Shown here piece by piece: positions 33,702 to 42,988 of a stretch of DNA of 64,000 bases. Every line of letters starts with the position of its first letter. The first letter of the stretch is position 1. The stretch comes from Enterococcus silesiacus (GTDB lineage Bacteria; Bacillota; Bacilli; Lactobacillales; Enterococcaceae): the NCBI GenBank assembly GCA_001465115.1, contig CP013614.1:2976001-3040000 (forward strand). Reading direction: 5' to 3'. The position numbers and the translations under genes were made by a program. The notes below the pieces were generated by a model, which was not told where the DNA came from, searched no databases, and saw only the letters and a list, made by a program, of their open reading frames with translations.

Positions 33702-34008
33702 GAAAATAAACGATCAAAAGGTTGAAATGAAAGTGTTTCGCTTACTTGAAGTAAGTGACATTTTTATCATCGTTTATTCGGGTTTGAAAGGACTGAGTGC
33801 TAACTCTTTGAGTTAGCGTTCAGTCCTTTTATTTTTCAAAAAATGTTTCCGTGAAAAAAGGATTTTTTTTCTGCTATATAATAGAAAGAAACATTTTATT
33901 ATAACTGCTAAAAAACTTACTAAAAACATTGCAAGAAATTGCTATTTGCGTTAAAGTAAGAAAAGACAACTGTGAAACATTTTCTGTTTCACGCAAGGAA
34001 GGAAACGT
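33702..34008 (+). promoter_or_regulatory. Intergenic region upstream of rsmG with two hairpins and a promoter box
   Basis: A long imperfect palindrome lies at 33705-33778 (outer arms AATAAACGAT/ATCGTTTATT; inner arms CTTACTT/AAGTAAG). A terminator follows (33787-33836). TATAAT at about 33877 is a good -10 for rsmG. GTGAAACA/TGTTTCAC (33972-33992) forms a hairpin just ahead of the rsmG ribosome site. No gene. Confidence 0.6.
33787..33836 (+). terminator. Terminator of the PTS/aldolase operon
   Basis: AAAGGACTGAGTGCTAACTC and GAGTTAGCGTTCAGTCCTTT form a long stem with one mismatch, three-base loop, then TTATTTTT. Confidence 0.92.
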
Positions 34009-34725
34009 ATGACTCCAGAAGAATTTAAACAACTATTAAGCCAAAAAGAGGTCCAACTATCGGATCATCAGATGGAACAATTTGCCCGTTATTTTGAATT
34101 ACTCGTTGAATGGAACGAAAAAATGAACCTAACTGCGATCACCGAAAAAAAAGAAGTCTATTTAAAGCATTTTTATGATTCTATTTCTCTGGCATTTTTT
34201 GAAGACTTTTCAACAAATAAATCGATTTGTGATGTTGGCGCTGGTGCTGGATTTCCTAGTATTCCGCTAAAAATCGTTTTTCCCACATTACAAGTGACGA
34301 TTGTGGATTCATTGAATAAGCGAATCACATTTTTAACTGAATTAGTCAATGAGTTGAAGTTGGAAGACGTTTCTTTGTATCACGATCGTGCGGAAACCTT
34401 TGGACAAAAAGAAGACTTTCGTGCGGCTTTTGACTATGTAACTGCTCGTGCAGTTGCCCGTTTGAATGTATTGAGTGAGCTCTGTCTGCCATTAGTGAAA
34501 AAGGATGGTTTTTTCTTAGCATTGAAAGCAGCCAAAAGTGAGGAAGAAATCACAGAAGCCAAACCTGCGATTGCTACTTTAGGCGGTAAATTTCAAAAAG
34601 AAGTGTCATTTGAATTACCAATCACAGAAGATGAACGACATATCGTTGTGATCCAAAAGAAAAAGGAAACACCCAAAAAATACCCAAGAAAACCAGGGTT
34701 ACCAAATAAACAACCAATCAAATAA
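34009..34725 (+). CDS. rsmG: 16S rRNA (guanine-527-N7) methyltransferase RsmG
   Basis: 238 residues. The SAM-binding motif [13 protein letters not shown] near residue 76 and [20 protein letters not shown] at 40-60 are diagnostic. Methylates G527 in the 530 loop of 16S rRNA. The C-terminus is Lys/Pro-rich. AAGGAAGG before ATG. Head of the rsmG-parA-parB cluster, a gene order usually near the chromosome origin. Confidence 0.97.
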   Translation: MTPEEFKQLLSQKEVQLSDHQMEQFARYFELLVEWNEKMNLTAITEKKEVYLKHFYDSISLAFFEDFSTNKSICDVGAGAGFPSIPLKIVFPTLQVTIVDSLNKRITFLTELVNELKLEDVSLYHDRAETFGQKEDFRAAFDYVTARAVARLNVLSELCLPLVKKDGFFLALKAAKSEEEITEAKPAIATLGGKFQKEVSFELPITEDERHIVVIQKKKETPKKYPRKPGLPNKQPIK

Positions 34726-34740
34726 GATGGAGGGACACAA

Positions 34741-35502
34741 ATGGCACGAATAATTTCTGTAGCGAATCAAAAAGGCGGTGTTGGTAAGACAACGACCACT
34801 GTGAATCTAGGTGCTTGCCTTGCCTATTACGGCAAGAAAGTGTTGCTGATCGATATTGATGCTCAAGGAAATGCAACGAGTGGTATCGGCGTCCGTAAGC
34901 CAGATGTTGCAACGGATGTTTATGATGTATTAGTGAATGAAGAACCAATCAAAAACGTGATTCAGCAAACTTCTAGAGAAAATTTAGATATCGTACCAGC
35001 AACGATTCAGCTTGCCGGAGCAGAAATTGAACTGACGTCAATGATGGCAAGAGAATCCCGTTTAAAAGCGGCTATAGAAGAAATAAATGATATCTATGAT
35101 TTTGTTTTGATTGACTGTCCACCTTCATTAGGACATTTAACGATCAATGCTTTTACAGCAAGTGATTCGATTTTGATTCCTGTGCAATGTGAATATTACG
35201 CACTAGAAGGATTAAGTCAGCTATTAAACACTATTCGTTTAGTTCAAAAGCATTTTAACCCTGAGCTACGTATTGAAGGTGTATTGTTGACAATGTATGA
35301 TGCTCGGACAAACTTAGGTGCTGAAGTGGTTGAAGAAGTTCGTAAGTACTTCCGTGAAAAAGTTTATGACACGATCATTCCTAGAAATGTCCGTCTGTCA
35401 GAAGCACCAAGTCACGGTTTGTCGATTATTGATTATGATCCCCGTTCACGTGGTGCCGAAGTGTACCAAGCACTAGCAAAGGAAGTGTTGGATAATGAGT
35501 AA
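34741..35502 (+). CDS. parA: Chromosome partition ATPase ParA (Soj)
   Basis: 253 residues. Deviant Walker A KGGVGKTTTT at residue 12, IDIDAQGNATSG (A'), and DFVLIDCPPSLG (Walker B). ParA works with ParB to position and separate the origin region and to regulate initiation. Starts after GATGGAGGGAC. Overlaps parB by eight bases. Confidence 0.97.
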   Translation: MARIISVANQKGGVGKTTTTVNLGACLAYYGKKVLLIDIDAQGNATSGIGVRKPDVATDVYDVLVNEEPIKNVIQQTSRENLDIVPATIQLAGAEIELTSMMARESRLKAAIEEINDIYDFVLIDCPPSLGHLTINAFTASDSILIPVQCEYYALEGLSQLLNTIRLVQKHFNPELRIEGVLLTMYDARTNLGAEVVEEVRKYFREKVYDTIIPRNVRLSEAPSHGLSIIDYDPRSRGAEVYQALAKEVLDNE

Positions 35503-36388
35503 AGGAAAAGGTTTAGGTAGAGGTATTGATGCATTGTTTCAAGATTTTGCTAGTTTGGAAGATGTAGATGTTCAAAAAGAAGAAGTAATTGAAATTCCTT
35601 TAAATGAACTTCGTCCAAATCCTTACCAGCCAAGAAAAACATTTGACGAAGCATCCCTTCAGGAATTGGCAAACTCGATTCAGCAATCTGGTGTTTTTCA
35701 ACCAATCATTGTTAGAAAGTCTGCCGTTAAAGGATACGAAATCATTGCAGGTGAACGACGTTTCCGTGCGTCAAAATTAGCGGATAAAGAAACGATTCCG
35801 GCAATTGTTCGTGAGTTCGATGAAGAAGCGATGATGCAAGTCGCCGTATTAGAAAACTTGCAGCGTGAGGATTTAAACCCGTTAGAAGAAGCAGAAGCCT
35901 ACGATATGCTGATGAAAAACTTGAAGCTAACACAAGTTGAAGTAGCAGAACGTCTAGGAAAAAGCCGTCCGTATATTGCAAACTATTTACGTTTGTTGAC
36001 GTTGCCGACCCAAGTTAAAGAAATGGTTCAAGGTGAAACATTATCAATGGGACAAGCTAGAACACTGTTGGGTTTAAAAGATAAAGACTTGATTTTGATC
36101 TTGGCAAAACGTGTGGTAGAAGAAAATTTGACTGTTCGTCAGTTAGAGCAAATCGTCAATGACTTAAATGAAAATCAAGGCAAGAAAGCGCCTAGGAAAG
36201 AAAAGAAAAATATCAAAGATAAACCTTACTACATTCGTGAAAGCGAAGACCGTCTAATGGATAAATTTGGTACGACTGTCGCTATTCAAGAAAAAGAAGG
36301 TAAAGGAAAAATCGAGATTGAATACCTATCACAGTCAGATTTGGCCAGAATTTTAGATATTTTAGAAATTCATTTTGATGAAGCGTAG
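35495..36388 (+). CDS. parB: Chromosome partition protein ParB (Spo0J)
   Basis: 297 residues. The CTP-binding ParB N-domain has ELRPNPYQPRKTF, then IAGERRFRA near residue 86 (box II, GERRxRA) and ENLQREDLNPLEEA. The helix-turn-helix (LTQVEVAERLGKSRPYIANY) binds parS; the dimerisation domain is C-terminal. A parS-like site lies at 28449. The gene ends at a perfect 21-base hairpin terminator. Confidence 0.97.
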   Translation: MSKGKGLGRGIDALFQDFASLEDVDVQKEEVIEIPLNELRPNPYQPRKTFDEASLQELANSIQQSGVFQPIIVRKSAVKGYEIIAGERRFRASKLADKETIPAIVREFDEEAMMQVAVLENLQREDLNPLEEAEAYDMLMKNLKLTQVEVAERLGKSRPYIANYLRLLTLPTQVKEMVQGETLSMGQARTLLGLKDKDLILILAKRVVEENLTVRQLEQIVNDLNENQGKKAPRKEKKNIKDKPYYIRESEDRLMDKFGTTVAIQEKEGKGKIEIEYLSQSDLARILDILEIHFDEA

Positions 36389-36400
36389 TTAGAGAAGAAA

Positions 36401-36453
36401 AAGAGTACAGGGTAAAACTAATTTTTTAGTTTTACCCTGTACTCTTTTTTTGT
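36401..36453. terminator. parB terminator
   Basis: AAGAGTACAGGGTAAAACTA (36401-36420) and TAGTTTTACCCTGTACTCTT (36427-36446) are perfectly complementary and followed by TTTTT. Confidence 0.95.
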
Positions 36454-37422
36454 GTTAAGAATTTTAAATGGTATAGGTCTTACTAGTTATTAAAATAGCT
36501 ATTTTTGTAATGGTTTTTTTATAAAAAACATTATATATAAAATAACTACTATTTTTCTTGTTTTTATATAAAATAAGAAAAATCTATAATTGTTTAAATT
36601 AGCCCTTATAGATATTGCTAAATAGATACCTAATAGTTAAATACTTATACATCGAGTATACAATAAATAATTTGGACATGTCAATGAGGAATGAAAAATA
36701 ACAATATATTTAATTTATCTATATTATGGCTGGCTGAGGGGATCAAATCATATATTTAACAATAAGACCTTGCTAAGCAGCTATGTGACCAGCTAAAACA
36801 TATCGTGAATTCTGACAGTATTTCTATAGTTTAACATGTAATACAACTTATAGTAAATTTACTTATTTTCATACGCCGTCAAATGAACCGTCAAATAAAT
36901 CAGCAAAAATCTTGATCGTAGTAAAAGAAATTAATGGTTTTAGCTATTACTATACGTAATATAAACAATAGTTTATTAATTGATTATGAGGAAAAAAGAA
37001 GATAATTAACGTAAGAAATATATATTGTGGTTGTACATTCTCGGTTTTTTAAATATAAAAAAGAATACTAAATCTAACGGTGTTTTTAGTCAATCCGTTC
37101 AGAATATCAATATTCGTGCATGAATAAACACGCTCTATTTATTTTATTAAAATATTATTTTTTAGAATAAATATTTATTTAAAATAGTTGGGTTAACCGT
37201 CATACAGCCGTCAGCATTCAACATAAAGAATTATTAAATCAGCTCACGTGTCAAATTTTTCTTATTTTATATAAGAATAGGAAATTCCTATTATACTAAT
37301 ATTTGCAGTTTTATGCGGTGCACGAGTTAAAACGTGTGTCACAGTCATCAGCCTGAGGAATCGCATCAAACATAAATGGTTGGAACTTACTATATAAAAA
37401 TTAAGAGGAGGATTTTCTATTT
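36454..37422. promoter_or_regulatory. Long AT-rich control region with CCGTCA direct repeats
   Basis: Nearly 1 kb without a convincing gene. Two pairs of direct CCGTCA repeats occur: 36876 and 36888 (12-base period) and 37197 and 37208 (11-base period). The spacing suits tandem binding of an OmpR-type winged helix such as the adjacent gene product. A candidate hairpin (TAGGAAATTCCTA, near 37290) and several -10-like boxes are seen. Base composition is lower in GC than the flanking core genes. Confidence 0.5.
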
Positions 37423-38250
37423 ATGAGGAAAAAAATTATTATATTGACCGACACATTAAGTGCAAATGGACTGTTGCAAAATAGTTTGTTAAATATGGAC
37501 TATGAAATAATGGTTTCAAAAGATATATTGACTCAACCTAAAGATAAAGAGTTCTATTTTCTGCAAAATTTTGATCTTATTATTTATCAACAGTCCATGT
37601 ATAGCGGATTAAAAGAGTCATTTCTGGATAATTTAGTATTACTGAACAAGCCAATTGTTGTTTTAACATTTGAATCAGAGCAGGTCAATAGCTCTAAGTA
37701 TTTGACTGATGCTAATGTGAGCTTTGTCCGCTATCCGATATCCGTCACTGATCTAGCAAGCAAACTAGCAGCGATCTTTGAAGAAACAGCTAGTCGTGTA
37801 GGGAAAAATAGTCAGGAAAGAACAGTTGATTCTTCTGGGGATAATGAAGCCTCTTCTAAAAATGCTTCATCTTTTTCAAATGTGGTTAAAGCTAAAAGAC
37901 AGTACTCATTCCAATTAAAGGACAGAACGTTGATTATTGATAATTGGTTGATTCCATTGACGAAAAAAGAACATCAAGTATTAGAGCATTTTATTGAGTC
38001 AGATCAAAGAGTTTTTTCTAGTCAGGCACTCTGTGAGGCAATCTGGGCCAATGCCCAACAAAAAAACAAACAGGCATTGTTGAGTAATCTGATTAATCGT
38101 ATCAAACAAAAAATTATGGAAAAAACCTCGATTTTTGAACCATTTATTTTAAATAAAAAAGGGATCGGTTATTACTTAAATCAAGAGTTCATAGCAATAG
38201 ATGAACAAAATGATGGGAAAACAAGAGAACTGCTGGTAGGCAGCGTGTAA
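37423..38250 (+). CDS. Winged-helix regulator with pseudo-receiver
   Basis: 275 residues. The first 125 fold like a response-regulator receiver (IIILTDTLSANGLL, FDLIIYQQSMY, RYPISVTDLASKL), but the acidic pair and the phospho-acceptor Asp are absent (Tyr/Gln in the acceptor place). A Ser/Asn-rich linker leads to an OmpR-type winged helix (about 170-250; LIPLTKKEHQVLEHFIESDQ, ending NKKGIGYYL). GAGGAGG is 11 bases before ATG. First gene of a block with four further plus-strand genes. Likely a phosphorylation-independent activator or repressor of the block; the target is inferred. Confidence 0.75.
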   Translation: MRKKIIILTDTLSANGLLQNSLLNMDYEIMVSKDILTQPKDKEFYFLQNFDLIIYQQSMYSGLKESFLDNLVLLNKPIVVLTFESEQVNSSKYLTDANVSFVRYPISVTDLASKLAAIFEETASRVGKNSQERTVDSSGDNEASSKNASSFSNVVKAKRQYSFQLKDRTLIIDNWLIPLTKKEHQVLEHFIESDQRVFSSQALCEAIWANAQQKNKQALLSNLINRIKQKIMEKTSIFEPFILNKKGIGYYLNQEFIAIDEQNDGKTRELLVGSV

Positions 38251-38289
38251 TTATGAGGAAAATGATCAGTAAGAAGGGGAGCGGGAGTA

Positions 38290-39078
38290 TTGGCGATATT
38301 TAACAAAAAAGGTAAAAAGAAAAGAGATCGCGATGATGATTATGAGGAATACTACGATGAGTATGACGAGTATGATGATTACGACGAATACGATGACGAT
38401 GAATTTGAAGAGGAAGTATATGAGCCTCCTAAAAAAAGTCGTCCAGAAACTTCAACTAAAAGAGAGCGCGCAGAAAATAATATGAGAAAACAAGAGCAAG
38501 AGATACAACAAGAGCAAGCCGCTGTAATTGACCATTTAAATAATGAGAATCAACAATTTCAAAAAGAAATGCAGCGTCAAAAAACCATGGCGGAACGCCT
38601 GAAAGCAGAAGTCGAGAACAAGCAACAAGAAATCGATCAATTAACGATGCGTTTAACAAGTTCATCTAAGTCTAAAGAAAGAATTCTTGCTCTAGAAGAT
38701 CAAGTGAACCGATTAGAAGAGTTGAGAATACAACTAGATGAACAATTATTAGAGGAACGAAACAAAAGCATAGAGACTGAAAAGCAACTACGTCAGCAAG
38801 ATTTAATGAAAAATCAAATTGCAGAAGTCTTGATGGAAGCCAAAGAAAAAGCACAACAAATCATTGAACGGGCAACTATCGAAGCTGATCGAGCAGTAGA
38901 AACTGCCAGACACGAAACTAAAAAAGCTGTTTCAGAAGCTTCAACCGAGTTAAAAATGATTAACCAGGAAGCTGCAAATTACCATACACGAATACTTCGA
39001 CTACAAAGTGAAACGAGTGTATTGATGGAAGACCTATTAAGCAAATCCAGCCGATTAGCAGACCAGTCACTGGACTAA
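38290..39078 (+). CDS. Acidic, DivIVA-like coiled-coil protein
   Basis: 262 residues starting with TTG after AAGGGGAG. Residues 1-8 are basic (MAIFNKKG-KKKR), then about 35 residues are nearly all Asp, Glu and Tyr (DDDYEEYYDEYDEYDDYDEY and on). The rest is a long coiled coil (about 60-235) rich in Glu/Gln/Lys, including EVLMEAKEKAQQIIERA, reminiscent of DivIVA/GpsB-type proteins. No membrane segment or signal. Its acid segment is opposite in charge to the tail of the membrane protein at 40459, suggesting binding. No known family name. Confidence 0.7.
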   Translation: MAIFNKKGKKKRDRDDDYEEYYDEYDEYDDYDEYDDDEFEEEVYEPPKKSRPETSTKRERAENNMRKQEQEIQQEQAAVIDHLNNENQQFQKEMQRQKTMAERLKAEVENKQQEIDQLTMRLTSSSKSKERILALEDQVNRLEELRIQLDEQLLEERNKSIETEKQLRQQDLMKNQIAEVLMEAKEKAQQIIERATIEADRAVETARHETKKAVSEASTELKMINQEAANYHTRILRLQSETSVLMEDLLSKSSRLADQSLD

Positions 39079-39095
39079 GGGAAGGGGATTAAGGA

Positions 39096-40223
39096 GTGGT
39101 TTATCAAAATATTATGGTCGACATTTACCAAGCCGCTTCTCCAGCAGTAGGCGAGCGTCTTTTTGATGATGATATGCTGCGGGATATCTATTATATTTGC
39201 GAAGAGATTTTCCAAAAAAGAAATAAAAGAATCCCCTATCCACAAAAAGAAGTGGAAGAATATTTTGAAGAATTTCATACCATAATTTCTTTTTTCAAGC
39301 ATGTCGAGATTACTTTAGATTTTGTAGATCTTGATTGGTCAGCTGTGTTGGATGAGCTGATCCATACATTTCCTCAGATTGCCTGGATAGGTGGCTCCAA
39401 AGAAAAAGAAGATACTCGTGTCGTTTACTATATTGATTTTGTTCCCATCGCATATAGAGAAACTGGCTTTCCTTTCATGGTTAATCTTTTACAGTCGTTG
39501 GATCAGCAACTATTTGAAGGTGGAGACGATGTACTAGAATCCTTTGTTTATGAAATCGAGCAGCTTGTCGCTAAATTTATCAAACCTCTTAAGGTAGACA
39601 GCAAATCAACTGTAGAACAAGCCGAAGTGGTGGAGTATGAGGACAACAATGATGCTAGCTATTTGTTGAAGGTGGAAGAAGCAGTCAGCAGAGAACGGTA
39701 TGCAAAAGAGCGGATGCGACTTGCCAATAAAAAATTAGAAGTCGTAATCGATCAAATGGAACGGCAAAATTTATCTAGAGCTATGAAAGCATTAAGTAAA
39801 TCAGATAGTGATGAAAATGAGAATTGGGACCATATAGTAAAGGTCGATCTGAGAGAGTATTCCCAATTGTTACAAAAAGCCAAGTTCTTAGAGCAGTCTT
39901 GGATGATGAACAAAGAACTAATGACAAAATCTGAAAAAATGACGATTTCTGATAACCAACTGACATATGAAAGAGAACAGGTAAGAAGTTTCAAAGATTC
40001 AGTTTCTACAAATGAGATTTACTTGATTTTAGATGAATGTAAGCTGATTGAGTCAAGAGTGAAAATCAAAAAAAAATCTTGGTTTCGTCAACCTCATGTT
40101 CGAATCATGAAAATGGATTATGACAGTATCTTGAATAAAGCAGCATACTTCGATCTTATACAGGGAGAAAATTATTTACTTGAACAAATCGTGTTAAATG
40201 ATGAGTCAATTATTGATGATTGA
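39096..40223 (+). CDS. Hypothetical cytoplasmic protein of the accessory block
   Basis: 375 residues starting with GTG 8 bases after GAAGGGG, 15 bases after the preceding stop. Acidic, soluble. The N-terminal 150 residues appear globular (DIYQAASPAVGERLFDDDML; VVYYIDFVPIAYRETGFPF). The middle is coiled coil (RYAKERMRLANKKLEVVIDQ). No signal, membrane segment or known motif. Co-transcribed with the acidic coiled-coil gene. Function unknown. Confidence 0.65.
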   Translation: MVYQNIMVDIYQAASPAVGERLFDDDMLRDIYYICEEIFQKRNKRIPYPQKEVEEYFEEFHTIISFFKHVEITLDFVDLDWSAVLDELIHTFPQIAWIGGSKEKEDTRVVYYIDFVPIAYRETGFPFMVNLLQSLDQQLFEGGDDVLESFVYEIEQLVAKFIKPLKVDSKSTVEQAEVVEYEDNNDASYLLKVEEAVSRERYAKERMRLANKKLEVVIDQMERQNLSRAMKALSKSDSDENENWDHIVKVDLREYSQLLQKAKFLEQSWMMNKELMTKSEKMTISDNQLTYEREQVRSFKDSVSTNEIYLILDECKLIESRVKIKKKSWFRQPHVRIMKMDYDSILNKAAYFDLIQGENYLLEQIVLNDESIIDD

Positions 40224-40458
40224 CATATGCCTTTCTTAATTGACTAAAAGAACAAAGTGGATTGGGAATAGTCGGCTTTTCCCATCCATCACTACATACA
40301 AAAAGACACTATCAAGAAGATTAAAAAGAAAATCAATCGGAGTAATGGTTTGAAAGTAATCGGTTGACCAGAATTTTCATTTCGTTTTCGTAGTTGTTAA
40401 GTCTGATTTTTTTCAAATACATACATATGATTTCATTATGCAGGGAGCTTAAAATTCA

Positions 40459-41646
40459 ATGATTAATAAACGGAAAATACTTCGCCTGATTATTGCAATA
40501 ATAGGATCTTTTCTTTTACTGTTGACATTTATGATAGTCAACATGAAAGTCGGATTGGCTGTTTCAGTGAAGCCTATTTTACCAAACAATCAGCATAATC
40601 CAGAGGCAACGTATTATGATCTTAGAATGGAACCAAATCAAGAACAAGATTTGGCGCTGGAATTAATCAACACCTCTGATAAAAAACAACAGGTTACTTT
40701 GCAAATCAATGACGCTACAACCAATGAGATAGGGGATATCGATTATTCAGATCGCTCAAAAATCGTTGTGAGAGATAAAAGCCTCAAGTTTGGGTTGAAA
40801 GACATTGCAAGCTCTGAGTCAGAAATTACAATACCAGCTCATGAAACAATGACAACAATAGTACATCTAAAAATGCCTCCTAATCAATTCAATGGCATGA
40901 TTTTAGGGGGAATCAAAGTTGTTTCATCAGAAAAAAGTAATGGGGAGCAGACGTCTACTAATCAGCAAGATCACGCGCCAAAGACATATATCGTCGCTGT
41001 AAAATTAACAGAAACAGATACACCTATTACGGCAAATTTGAATTTACTAGGTGTTTTTTCTGTGAAAGAGTCAAAAAAAAATAGTATAAAAGCAACGATC
41101 CAAAATGATCAAGCTATCAATTTGGAAGATATCGAACTTACAGCGAAAGTCTATGAAGAAAACTCAGATAAGCTATCTTTTCAAACCAAATTAACAGGGT
41201 ATCGTATGGCACCTAATTCAAGTCTGACTTTTATTATCAATAAGGAGAATCAGGTGCTTCAACCTGGAAACTATCAGATTGCGATAGCTGCGAAATCTAA
41301 AGCGACTAATCAGGAATGGCAATGGGATGAGGAACTGAGAATTACGCAAGCTGAAGATAAAGAAAAGGACAATCTTGCAATGAGTAAAGAGAGCATCATG
41401 TTTTACACGATTATTTTTGTAAGTACATTTGTGGCATTATTGTTACTCTTGTTAATTTTACTGATCTTAAGAAAGCGTAAAGAAAAGCGTTATGCCGAAG
41501 CGTTGTATCACAAAAACAAAGAGCGGGAGCCTAATAATAAAAATCCTAAAAGAAAAAGAAAATCTGAAGGAAATAAGAGTGACAGTGTGAGGAGAAGACG
41601 CTCTGCGGAGTCTAAAAGACAAAGAAAGTCAACTCCTAACAAGTAG
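40459..41646 (+). CDS. DUF916/DUF3324 (WxL-interacting) membrane protein with basic tail
   Basis: 395 residues. A signal-anchor helix (LIIAIIGSFLLLLTFMIVNM), then the DUF916 peptidoglycan-binding domain (YYDLRMEPNQEQDLALELIN, RDKSLKFGL), then DUF3324 (about 170-300; YIVAVKLTE, LNLLGVFSVK), then a transmembrane helix (FVSTFVALLLLLLILLIL). This layout is that of WxL-interacting proteins that hold WxL proteins at the wall. The cytoplasmic tail of about 58 residues is rich in Lys and Arg (KNPKRKRKSEG, SVRRRRSAESKRQRK) and longer than usual. No WxL protein is encoded in the window. GGGAG precedes ATG. Confidence 0.85.
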   Translation: MINKRKILRLIIAIIGSFLLLLTFMIVNMKVGLAVSVKPILPNNQHNPEATYYDLRMEPNQEQDLALELINTSDKKQQVTLQINDATTNEIGDIDYSDRSKIVVRDKSLKFGLKDIASSESEITIPAHETMTTIVHLKMPPNQFNGMILGGIKVVSSEKSNGEQTSTNQQDHAPKTYIVAVKLTETDTPITANLNLLGVFSVKESKKNSIKATIQNDQAINLEDIELTAKVYEENSDKLSFQTKLTGYRMAPNSSLTFIINKENQVLQPGNYQIAIAAKSKATNQEWQWDEELRITQAEDKEKDNLAMSKESIMFYTIIFVSTFVALLLLLLILLILRKRKEKRYAEALYHKNKEREPNNKNPKRKRKSEGNKSDSVRRRRSAESKRQRKSTPNK

Positions 41647-41752
41647 TGACTAAGCTTGGGTGATAGAATTGAGGACCAGAAATTGATCAAACAATGTCTT
41701 TAGAGCATAAACAACAGGTTTATCAGTATAGAGACTTTAGGAGTTGGAGGAT

Positions 41753-42988
41753 ATGAATGAATCAGAGCAACACACCCAAAAACAGGAAAAAAGAATAATC
41801 AAAAAATATATTCTCCATCAAAAAGTCAATCCTAGACTTTTAGGAGTAGAACTTTACAATAAGCATTTAGATACTCCAAACGAGGCGTATCTATCATGTA
41901 AATTGATTTTTAAAAAAGATGTTCGATCATTAATGGAACTTGAGCGGATGGCTAACAAGATATATGAAACATGGACCGAAAAAAACGATGAATTAATTAT
42001 AAAAAAAATCAATGTTTTTACATCTACAGCGTACATTGTTTTGACCTTTACCATAGGTTTTTATGAAGAGACTCAGGTAAAACGTTTACGGGAACTAAAA
42101 GAATGTGCTAAAGAAATTATTGAAACCTATGACAATATACTCAAGCAAGAAAAAGAAGCTGAGTATAAAAGAAAAGAAGCTGAAATTTCTGGAGTATTAG
42201 AAAAATTCAGTCAGTTGACTGAGAAAATGGACGGGTTAGAAGATCGACTTACAAAAAATGAATCAATTGTTTTAGACTCTGGGGAGCAGTTGAAAACAGA
42301 ACTTACAAAAGTCAGCCAAACAATCAAAGAACAGTTGGGTCAAGGAGAATACAAGTTAAAAAGTATTCCAAATTATTCTGAAAAAAAAGAACAAGCAGGA
42401 ACAAAAATAAAATTAAGTAGTATAAATAAAAATCATTCAAATAAAAAAATCATAAGTTCAGAAAAAATTATAGTAAGTAAGTACAAACTTGATCGAGCCA
42501 AACAAGGTTCTGTGGCTTTACAAGTGAAAGTCTGGCCATCAAATTGGCTCCAGCAAAAAAAAAGAATTAACAGAAAACCAACGAAAAAAAACGAATTAAA
42601 AAGGTATGTGTCTAAGGTTGAGTTGGAAGTTTTAGCTTGTTTTACACGAAGCGAAGAAGTAAATAAAAAACGAATGGTACCCAAAAAACAATTTTTGGAT
42701 TTAAAAGCTAAAGTAGAATTTATCGATTATTTATGGATGTTGTTGGAGTTAGAAGGAAAAGAAGAAATCATCATTGCTGGTAAACTAAGTTGTAGAGAGT
42801 TGATTGAAGAGTTAGGTCAATTTATGGATAGTGTAGAAAAAGTTGCAACAGGTCCAACAATTTTTAGTTACTGGGTATATTGTTCGCAAGAGCTCTTGGT
42901 CAAATTAGAAGGATATGCAGCACTAAAAGATTTTTTAAGCAGTTCCTTAAGGCTAAGCAACAATCTACTAGTTAGTGAAGCAAGATGA
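41753..42988 (+). CDS. Hypothetical protein of the accessory block
   Basis: 411 residues from ATG 41753; AGGAG is nine bases upstream. N-terminal 100 residues appear globular (VNPRLLGVELYNKHLDTPNE, TSTAYIVLTFTIGFY). A coiled coil follows (about 110-205), then a basic linker (KRINRKPTKKNELKR), then a helical C-terminal domain. No membrane or signal. No family recognised. Reads in the same direction as the upstream DUF916 protein and could be part of a membrane-linked complex. Function unknown. Confidence 0.65.
   Translation: MNESEQHTQKQEKRIIKKYILHQKVNPRLLGVELYNKHLDTPNEAYLSCKLIFKKDVRSLMELERMANKIYETWTEKNDELIIKKINVFTSTAYIVLTFTIGFYEETQVKRLRELKECAKEIIETYDNILKQEKEAEYKRKEAEISGVLEKFSQLTEKMDGLEDRLTKNESIVLDSGEQLKTELTKVSQTIKEQLGQGEYKLKSIPNYSEKKEQAGTKIKLSSINKNHSNKKIISSEKIIVSKYKLDRAKQGSVALQVKVWPSNWLQQKKRINRKPTKKNELKRYVSKVELEVLACFTRSEEVNKKRMVPKKQFLDLKAKVEFIDYLWMLLELEGKEEIIIAGKLSCRELIEELGQFMDSVEKVATGPTIFSYWVYCSQELLVKLEGYAALKDFLSSSLRLSNNLLVSEAR

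Noticed and set aside
33972..33992. GTGAAACA and TGTTTCAC upstream of rsmG as a parS site
   Set aside because: The half-sites are in the reverse order and separated by five bases. parS needs TGTTTCAC directly followed by GTGAAACA, so this is treated as a leader hairpin.
37240..37256. CTCACGTGTCAAA in the accessory control region as a second parS
   Set aside because: It shares only the central CACGTG with the consensus; the outer bases do not match.
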